Assembly (NCBI RefSeq): GCF_011516755.1 | Contig: NZ_WOSY01000001.1 | Span: 420,471 to 484,470 of the forward strand | From: Acetobacter conturbans | GTDB taxonomy: Bacteria; Pseudomonadota; Alphaproteobacteria; Acetobacterales; Acetobacteraceae | Length of the DNA: 64,000 nt | Reading direction: 5' to 3' | Part shown: piece after piece, positions 58,601 to 64,000 of the stretch | How the letters are laid out: the number at the start of each line of letters is the position of its first letter | Numbering within the stretch: position 1 is the stretch's first letter | Program-made: the position numbers and the translations under genes | Notes under the pieces: model-generated | Seen by the model: only the letters and a program-made list of their open reading frames with translations | What the model was told of the DNA's origin: nothing | Databases searched by the model: none

Positions 58601-61600
58601 ACCGGACATGATCTCAACATCAGCCGAGTAACCCGCATCACCCGCGCCACCGCCGCCTGTCGCCGTCAGGCCGGCATTCGCTGCCGTGATGGTGGCGCTT
58701 GTGGAGCCTGCGGCAATGTACTGCTCGCCACCTGCCGCGATCACCGTGCCCGTCGCAGTGCCGTAAACTGCCTGGGAACCGCCATCAATCACGGTATCCT
58801 GAGCTGTCCCGTAAACCGACTGATCGCCGCCGGAGAGAATACGGCCACTGACTGCTGCTCCACCTACGGCAACATCCTGGAACGACGCCGAACCGATGAT
58901 GGCATAGGCATCAATCGCCCCGGAACCGATGGTTTCCATGCCTCCATCGACCAGCGTGGTCAGGCTGGCGCCCGCTCCGGTATCCAGTGTCATGCTGCCG
59001 GAAACAACGGTCGCCGCCACAACACCGCCACTGGCGACTTCCAGCGAAACGCTGGAACCGATCGTGACGGAGATCGTCCCGCCACCGGACAGGATGAGCG
59101 CCGAGGAACCGTCATCGTCCAGCGTCGCGCCGCTGATCGGAGCGCTCGTGGCGCTGACCGGCGTGCCGTTGCTGTCGAAGAACACCTCGCCGGATGAGAT
59201 GACCGCACCACCGGATGAGATGGTGTCGGAAACCGTCGCACCGGCCATGACGATCAGCGTGCCGCCATCGACCACGGTCTCGCTGGACACCATGCCGCCG
59301 GAACGAATGATCTCGATGGCGCCCGAAGAGATCACGTCACCCGCTGCAACGCCACCGGACAGAACGGTGACGACCCCGCCCGCCATCTCCTGAGCGCCCA
59401 CCAGCGTTCCGGAAACGATCACCTGACCGGCTGCCATGACAACCGTTTCCACGGCGGCCCCGCCATTCTCCACGATCTGTTCACCCGAAAGACCGATGAC
59501 CGTGCGGCTGGCAATGCCCTCCACGGTCTGCACACCGCCCACAAGCAGGCTCAGATCTGTCGCACCACCGGAGGCGACGTCTTCCACTCCGGCCACGACA
59601 TCGGCCACGGCGGCCGCACCGGAGGCAATCGTCAGCGTGCCGTCAGCCGTGATGACGGTGCCTTTCGCCACGCCACCAGACTGAACGGTCGCCGCGTTCT
59701 GGCTGCTGTTGAGCGTAACGCCCGAAGCCAGCCCGGAAATGGCGGAGACAAGGGTTGTTCCAGACCAGATCACCATACCCGAGGTTACGACCGTACCCCC
59801 GGCGTCGACGATGTCGCTCGCGGTGCCACCATCGAGCACAACCAGGGTCGCACCGGAGGAAACAGTCTCCCCGGAAACGACCGCACCGGAAGAGACAACT
59901 TCCATACCGCCGGAAACGAGCGTGTCGGCCACGGCAACGCCACCGCTCAGCACTTCCAGCAGGCCACCTGAATTGACAGTCGCATCCGTGATGACACCCT
60001 GCACTTCCGCGAGGCCGCCACTCTCGATGTCCGTTGCGCTGGCCACGCCATAAACGATCTGCGTGCCACCGGAAGAGACCGTGGCGGCAAGAGCCGCACC
60101 ACCGGAGGAGACGATCTGTGCACCGTCAGCCATGATCTGCGTGGCGGAAGCGGCACCGCCGCTACGCACCGTCTCGATGGCGGAGTAACCGCTGACCACG
60201 GTTCCGGCCGCGACACCGCCGGAAAAGATCTCGATATCCCCGGCATCCTGCGTAAAGGCCGCAACAGCGCCGGAAGAGACAACGAGCGTGGTTCCTTCGC
60301 CCACCGTGGCGCTTTCGATACCACCACCGGGGAGCACGTCTGCCTCTGCGCCATAATCCTCGATATCAAGCCCCACCGCCACGTCGGCGATCCCGGAAAT
60401 GATACGTCCCGCAGACATGACAAGCACGCCCGCGCTGATGATCTGACCACCGCTTTCAAGGGTAATGTCGCTGACGGTCGCGCCGCTCTGAAGAACCAGC
60501 GTTCCTCCGTCCTCAACCGTTTCACCGGAGACTGTTGCGCCTGCGCTGACAACCTCGAAGCCGCCCGAGGCGACGGTATCTCCTGAGCCAGTCGCGCCCG
60601 ACAGAATCTCCGTGAGACCACCGGCCGAGGTGACAAGCCCCTCGGCAGTGCCCAGCACTTTTTCCGTGCCACCAGACTGCACGAGACTTCCGGAAACGGA
60701 CGCACCGACTTCGATGATTTCCGTTCCGTTGCTCCCGACGATCGTGTTCACCGCCGCACCCGACACATCCTGCGTGGCATAGGCGCCATGAATGGTGGTG
60801 GCACTTGCGACCGCTCCGGACGAGACGGTGACGAGGCTGGCATCCTCCGTTCCGCTGACCGTGCCGCCGGACAGAACCTGCAACACACTGCCGGAAGCAA
60901 GAGACGCGCCGTCCAGTTCGCCGCCCGCCATGACCACGGCGCTTTCCAGCACGCTGTCCAGATCCACCCCGGAGAGCGTTCCCGCGACGGCGGATGTTAC
61001 GGTGGTTCCGGATGTCAGGAACACGCCCGCCGAAACAACCGTGCCGCCATCATCAACCGTACCGGTGACGACCGCACCGGGAAGAACCAGAAGCGTGCCA
61101 CCGGAAGACAGAATCTCCCCCGTGGCGGTCGCGCCGGCAGACAGCACTTCGATACCGCCCGACATGATGGTGTCACCACTGGCGACCGCACCGGACGAGA
61201 GGATGTTGATGCCGCCGCTTTCGACGATACCGCTGATGGTTGTGCCGTCGATCTCCTGAATACCGCCGGATTTCACGTCGATGGCGGAGGTCGTCGCACC
61301 GGCGGCGACATTCAGTGTGCCTCCATCGGCAATCGTGGCATTTTCGATCAGCGCGCCGCTGCTCATGGTGGCATAGGAGGAGCCGGTGAAAGTTGCGCCA
61401 TTCAGCACGCCAGCGGCCGAGACGATGACATAACCACCGCTGTCGAGGGTGTAGTCCTCGCCATATCCGGAGATTCGCCCGGAGCCGCCGTGGATTTCCA
61501 CGTCGACGGCGCTCGCTCCGGCACTGACGCCGAGATAACCGTTATCCTCGACCACGACCTGAGACAGGACACCGGAGTGCTGCCAGATATAGCCGCCGGG

Positions 61601-63508
61601 CGCGACCGTGAGATCTTCGCCCGTGCCGCCGTCCCAGATACGGAGATAGGCGGAACTGCCGATCGTCACGCCGCTGATATCGCCACCCGATGAAACATAG
61701 CTGTATGTTCCGGATGTTTCCGTGCCGCCGGTCAGCAGCCCTCCGGAAAGAACGACAATGCTGCCGCCGTTCGTGTCCGATCCGACGCCCCCGGCATAAA
61801 TGGTGGCGCTGGCATTCAGATCGAGTTCGACATGCTCTGCTTCACCACCACTGAGAACCTCAAGATTGCCGCCACTGCCAATGGAAACACGCGACAGTAT
61901 CGTTGCCGCCGCATCCACAATGCCACCATTGGATGTGATGATCACCGTTCCCGAGACGACGCTGGCCCCGTCTTCTATGGTCATATCGGAGGTTGAGGCA
62001 CCCGACATGATGACAAGCGTCGCGCCTGCCTCGATGGTTTCATCGGAAGCTGACCCGCCAGCCCAGATGACCTCGATGCCTCCCGATGAAATGGTGTCGC
62101 CTTCCGCAACAGCACCGGAACTGATGTTGAGCGATCCTGCCGACTGAACCACAAAACTACTGACATTGCCGTCAACGCTCTCGATCCCACCGGCCTGCAC
62201 GGTTCCGGCGACGGATACGCCCCCGCTCTCCACGATTTCCACGGCTCCCGTCTGCACGGTCGTGCCGCTGGCCAAACCGAGGACATCCAGCTCCGCGCCG
62301 GAGGAGAGCACTGCGTCTATGGTGGTGGCACCGGCCTCAACGAGAACCGTGCCCTGATCCTGCATCGCCACCGTGGAGACGCCTGAAAAAACATCGAGCA
62401 TCAGTCCGGAGGAAACTGAAACAGCGGAAATGTCACCGGCATCCAGAGAGATGGCGCTGACGAATGTCCCACCTGAATAAAGGATGGCACCAGCGGAAAT
62501 GATCTCGCCGCCGGCATCGACGAGATCTGAGGCGCTGGCCCCGGCCACGATCACCAGTTCGCCGCCCGAGGAAACCACTTCTCCGGAAACCGTCGCTCCT
62601 GCCGAAACGATTTCAAGACCGCCATCTGCAATGACATCTGCTGAACCGGCGGCCCCGCTGCTCAGGATATCGATCCCGCCGGAGGAAATGACCGCACTGA
62701 TCGTCTGGCCTGCTACCTGCTGCGAACCGCCGGAAGACACCGTAGCGTTAACCGTCTGTGCCCCGGCTGAGACATACAGCGTTGCTCCCCCTTCAACGGT
62801 TACGGTGCTGATGGTCGCACCGCTGCTCATGAGGGCATATGCGCTCGTATCGAACACTGCGTTCGACAGGACACCACCAGCCGAAATCCAGAGATAGGCG
62901 CCATCGGTCAGCGTGTAGTCTTCGCCGTAACCGGAAATACGCCCGGACCCGCCGTCGATGGTCACATCAGACGCCACGCCGCCGGAACTGACGCCGATAT
63001 AGCCACCGCTCTGGATGACATCCACGCCACTGACATAGCCACCCGAAGACACCCAGAGATAAGCACCGCTTTTCACGATCGTATCAAGCGCCTGACCGCC
63101 TGATGAGACGCGAACAATCCCCGATGTTCCCTGAATCGTCGTATCTGAGGCCACACCGCCGGTATAGACATAGATGGTCGTATTGGAGGTCGTCGAAGCG
63201 GAGACGGAGAGACCACCCGAACTGATTTTCATCGCGCCGATGCTGTCGCTGCTGACACCGCCATTCAGGACCGAGAACGTTCCTCCGCTGGCGACACTTG
63301 TGTCTTCTGCCGTTCCACCGGACGATACGATCATCGTTCCGCCCGCGGACACGGCAACATCATCCGCTTCGCCCCCGCTCATGACCGTCATGCTGCCGCC
63401 GCTCTGCACGGCACCAGAGGAAACGATTGCCCCGCTTTGCAGCTTCAGGCTGTCCCCGGATGCGACGGTAACGGAACTTTCCGACGTGGAAAGCGATGTG
63501 TTGGTCAT
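55667..63508 (-). CDS. giant AIDA-repeat / Hint / glycosyltransferase fusion protein
   Basis: 2613 residues, with an AAGGAAAAG site before ATG 63508. Residues ~1-1750 are SGG-punctuated beta-helix repeats of AIDA/autotransporter-passenger type. They include six long units, each with a GGxEVxSAGATVSGE block, and two copies of GGSGRISGYGEDYTL. A Hint_2 domain starts at Cys1775 (PCYGRGTLIRTGRGEMPVEQL) and runs to about 1930 (SPLHAMMLDG, HDIIFANGAPSETF). Two ~109-residue beta modules follow (1969, 2078). Residues ~2247-2610 form a GT4-like glycosyltransferase (DVVFIGNYAHAPNADAACWL; LRFGAGIKGKVLESLGRGVP). There is no Sec signal and no C-terminal barrel. Confidence 0.85.
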   Translation of the reverse strand: MTNTSLSTSESSVTVASGDSLKLQSGAIVSSGAVQSGGSMTVMSGGEADDVAVSAGGTMIVSSGGTAEDTSVASGGTFSVLNGGVSSDSIGAMKISSGGLSVSASTTSNTTIYVYTGGVASDTTIQGTSGIVRVSSGGQALDTIVKSGAYLWVSSGGYVSGVDVIQSGGYIGVSSGGVASDVTIDGGSGRISGYGEDYTLTDGAYLWISAGGVLSNAVFDTSAYALMSSGATISTVTVEGGATLYVSAGAQTVNATVSSGGSQQVAGQTISAVISSGGIDILSSGAAGSADVIADGGLEIVSAGATVSGEVVSSGGELVIVAGASASDLVDAGGEIISAGAILYSGGTFVSAISLDAGDISAVSVSSGLMLDVFSGVSTVAMQDQGTVLVEAGATTIDAVLSSGAELDVLGLASGTTVQTGAVEIVESGGVSVAGTVQAGGIESVDGNVSSFVVQSAGSLNISSGAVAEGDTISSGGIEVIWAGGSASDETIEAGATLVIMSGASTSDMTIEDGASVVSGTVIITSNGGIVDAAATILSRVSIGSGGNLEVLSGGEAEHVELDLNASATIYAGGVGSDTNGGSIVVLSGGLLTGGTETSGTYSYVSSGGDISGVTIGSSAYLRIWDGGTGEDLTVAPGGYIWQHSGVLSQVVVEDNGYLGVSAGASAVDVEIHGGSGRISGYGEDYTLDSGGYVIVSAAGVLNGATFTGSSYATMSSGALIENATIADGGTLNVAAGATTSAIDVKSGGIQEIDGTTISGIVESGGINILSSGAVASGDTIMSGGIEVLSAGATATGEILSSGGTLLVLPGAVVTGTVDDGGTVVSAGVFLTSGTTVTSAVAGTLSGVDLDSVLESAVVMAGGELDGASLASGSVLQVLSGGTVSGTEDASLVTVSSGAVASATTIHGAYATQDVSGAAVNTIVGSNGTEIIEVGASVSGSLVQSGGTEKVLGTAEGLVTSAGGLTEILSGATGSGDTVASGGFEVVSAGATVSGETVEDGGTLVLQSGATVSDITLESGGQIISAGVLVMSAGRIISGIADVAVGLDIEDYGAEADVLPGGGIESATVGEGTTLVVSSGAVAAFTQDAGDIEIFSGGVAAGTVVSGYSAIETVRSGGAASATQIMADGAQIVSSGGAALAATVSSGGTQIVYGVASATDIESGGLAEVQGVITDATVNSGGLLEVLSGGVAVADTLVSGGMEVVSSGAVVSGETVSSGATLVVLDGGTASDIVDAGGTVVTSGMVIWSGTTLVSAISGLASGVTLNSSQNAATVQSGGVAKGTVITADGTLTIASGAAAVADVVAGVEDVASGGATDLSLLVGGVQTVEGIASRTVIGLSGEQIVENGGAAVETVVMAAGQVIVSGTLVGAQEMAGGVVTVLSGGVAAGDVISSGAIEIIRSGGMVSSETVVDGGTLIVMAGATVSDTISSGGAVISSGEVFFDSNGTPVSATSAPISGATLDDDGSSALILSGGGTISVTIGSSVSLEVASGGVVAATVVSGSMTLDTGAGASLTTLVDGGMETIGSGAIDAYAIIGSASFQDVAVGGAAVSGRILSGGDQSVYGTAQDTVIDGGSQAVYGTATGTVIAAGGEQYIAAGSTSATITAANAGLTATGGGGAGDAGYSADVEIMSGGSQIVGGATSGVVVDSGGSQTIGSKGGAENETIAGSVTVSSGGYIQDATLSSGGTLTLESGGSADNLELLSGGMIDLSDLVFGSDVSLSLASGSELTVTGADSSITIDLDGTYDASWFSLTADATGDTLLTVVQDGTPCYGRGTLIRTGRGEMPVEQLAIGDQVLTAENGVLPIRWIGRRAYSGQFARGNRDVLPVIFRKGALGGGLPHTDLSVSPLHAMMLDGLLIPAVTLVNGVSIVQAESMDEVAYFHIELDSHDIIFANGAPSETFIDDHSRGMFHNAAEYAALYPEAVPAQAVYCAPRVEEGAELEVIRTRLAALTGATPVISTEKPLTGYLDVVTRTHVSGWARVEGAAEPVRVQVLDRGVVLGEVLADQSRPDAGGNVGFTFAIPGGLSPFERHVIEVRRTTDHVRLSNSPWVLDQTLSAPALATVVRPAASGVLEGYVDIVRRDRIGGWAWTPDASDQPVALQILDNGALIAVTVANGRRPDVAVTGRELRCGFDVLLPEGLSPFIRHIIEVRRETDGALLGAPVVIEPVSALDPEAETAISRVISAASEADDGEQVLSFLLAQVDRLTRERAERVDGEGAGRLARARRRRGLPAQATESRPQALVIDGVSPAAPRDAGSCALLSHMRALTALGYDVSFVAADETGQREVLDDAPDVRVLSAPFYTGVEDVLRKHADSFAVVYLHREDIATRYLALARRFQRKARIVYSMADLHFLRMARQAVAQQRPELAARARKMKQAEYAAITQADTVLVHSVVEAELLRKELSQADIHVVPWEVNAAPASRSFEDRKDVVFIGNYAHAPNADAACWLAEEIVPRVRALDPSIHFLLAGADMPDSVRDLAGEGIEVIGHAPCLDELFALVRLSVAPLRFGAGIKGKVLESLGRGVPCVMTPVAAEGLALEGGLADLVTRDAGTFARRIVELYGNVMLHRELADLGHAHAAVQCSMESVQEALVRALGLSVCVRRHG
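58246..63508 (-). repeat. coding tandem repeats of the giant protein
   Basis: The gene section encoding residues 1-~1755 is built of degenerate repeats rich in GGT/GGC-encoded glycine pairs. A ~20-25-residue SGG module is nested in larger units of roughly 150-250 residues. The left-hand units differ from the right-hand ones by the paired GRISGYGEDYTL copies near 62930 and 61460. Confidence 0.75.
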
Positions 63509-63575
63509 GACTTTTCCTTCGACGCAGCGGCTGAAAAGCAGCGGAACGCTACCGGGAACAAGAAACGCACATCAC

Positions 63576-63612
63576 GCAACAGGAGAAACGAACGGGTCGT
63601 TTCTCCTGTTGC
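63576..63612 (-). promoter_or_regulatory. 16-bp perfect hairpin in leader of the giant gene
   Basis: Arms 63576-63591 and 63597-63612 (GCAACAGGAGAAACGA and complement), 5-nt loop. It lies in the probable 5' untranslated region, 67 bp before the start. It lacks a U-run, so it may be an mRNA-stabilising or protein-binding element rather than a terminator. Confidence 0.65.
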
Positions 63613-63851
63613 CAATTATCATGTGAAAACCGGAAGGTTTTGCACCACGATACGCTGCGCGCTCTCACCCGGCATCGAATCCGAAGAAAGCTCGCACTGA
63701 TATAAACCTTTCGTTAACTACTTTCGGAAATGACGTTACGGCAAGTGACGCTTTGATTACGCTCTCTCACTTCAGATAAATTGATTTTTACAAATATTCC
63801 AAAAAGAAATCAGGGCGCTATCCTTCCAGTCCTCACCTCGTTTTATGGGCA

Positions 63852-63890
63852 AAAACGAAAAAAGGGAGGCTTTTGCCTCCCTTTCTGACC
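63852..63890 (-). terminator. Rho-independent terminator of the OM protein gene
   Basis: 10-bp stem AAAGGGAGGC / GCCTCCCTTT (63861-63870, 63875-63884) with an A-run at 63852-63863 that is a U-tract on the minus strand. Confidence 0.88.
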
Positions 63891-63911
63891 TATTCTTGTA
63901 GTTTGTATATT

Positions 63912-64000
63912 TTAGAAGGCTGCCTGGACACGTGCTGCGACGGAGTTTCCGTTGCGGCCTGCGATATTGACCGTTCCGTCGTTCTGCGTGCGCTGATCGA
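63912..64000 (-). CDS. outer-membrane beta-barrel protein, C-terminal fragment
   Basis: Only the last 28 codons are in the window (...DGTVNIAGRNGNSVAARVQAAF, stop at 63912). The alternating pattern and a terminal phenylalanine are the classical signature recognised by the BAM complex. It may be a porin or a TonB-type receptor; too little is seen to choose. A terminator follows. Confidence 0.6.
   Translation of the reverse strand, partial: DQRTQNDGTVNIAGRNGNSVAARVQAAF

Larger units (their letters stand above)
63509..63911. promoter_or_regulatory. 403-bp promoter/leader region of the giant gene
   Basis: Between the giant gene and the OM-protein gene upstream (same strand). It contains the OM-gene terminator (63852-63884), an AT-rich part (63700-63840, likely promoter) and a 16-bp hairpin 68 bp before the giant ATG. 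Confidence 0.5.

Overview
The window looks like a chromosomal stretch of an acetic acid bacterium (Alphaproteobacteria, Acetobacteraceae). The pointers are GcrA (an alphaproteobacterial cell-cycle regulator), an F1 ATP synthase operon without its F0 genes, sdhCDAB, short Hint-domain motifs on a giant SGG-repeat protein, and moderately high GC. The species cannot be fixed from the sequence alone. Three tRNA genes with encoded CCA ends are present: Gly-TCC, Trp-CCA and Pro-CGG.

Layout. 1-2405: two tandem paralogous GT4 glycosyltransferases, the first cut by the window edge. 2454-7241: adenosine kinase, bactofilin, gcrA, ribonuclease D, queF. 7477-12474 (minus): atpH-A-G-D-C. 12697-17734: DHA2 exporter, tRNA-Gly, tRNA-Trp-secE-nusG, a DUF2501 protein, asd. 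18002-21606: sdhCDAB. 21752-28610: acyltransferase, PhnA-like protein, rRNA-type methyltransferase, HWE histidine kinase, dual-specificity phosphatase, ABC-F ATPase. 28877-35279: TadG-like von Willebrand protein, a broken ORF, a small secreted protein, AI-2E transporter, NUDIX hydrolase, MFS transporter, LOG-family protein. 35381-37870: tRNA-Pro followed by an AT-richer segment with small orphan ORFs and an FkbM methyltransferase, possibly acquired.

37887-51749 is a purine/ureide catabolism region. It carries an amine-oxidase-like flavoprotein, an NCS2 xanthine/urate permease, a flavin monooxygenase-like protein, a divergent LysR regulator and hpxZ. These are followed by a tightly packed operon: hpxX-hpxY-hpxW-allC-pucG-puuE-uraD-uraH. 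Together these could take 5-hydroxyisourate through OHCU, allantoin, allantoate and ureidoglycine to oxalurate, oxamate and oxalate, releasing nitrogen. No classical urate oxidase is seen. The flavoprotein at 40883-42295 is the best local candidate for that step.

52076-55327 holds a translationally adjacent pair: a secreted phosphoesterase (phospholipase C/acid phosphatase type) and a di-haem MauG/cytochrome c peroxidase protein. 55667-63508 encodes the most striking object, a 2613-residue protein. About 1750 residues of AIDA-like SGG repeats are followed by a Hint (hedgehog/intein) domain, two copies of a ~109-residue beta module, and a complete GT4-type glycosyltransferase. An adhesin-like repeat passenger, a putative self-cleaving domain and a glycosyltransferase in one chain suggest a self-contained repeat-glycosylation or surface-polymer system. 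The right edge carries the last codons of an outer-membrane beta-barrel protein on the minus strand.
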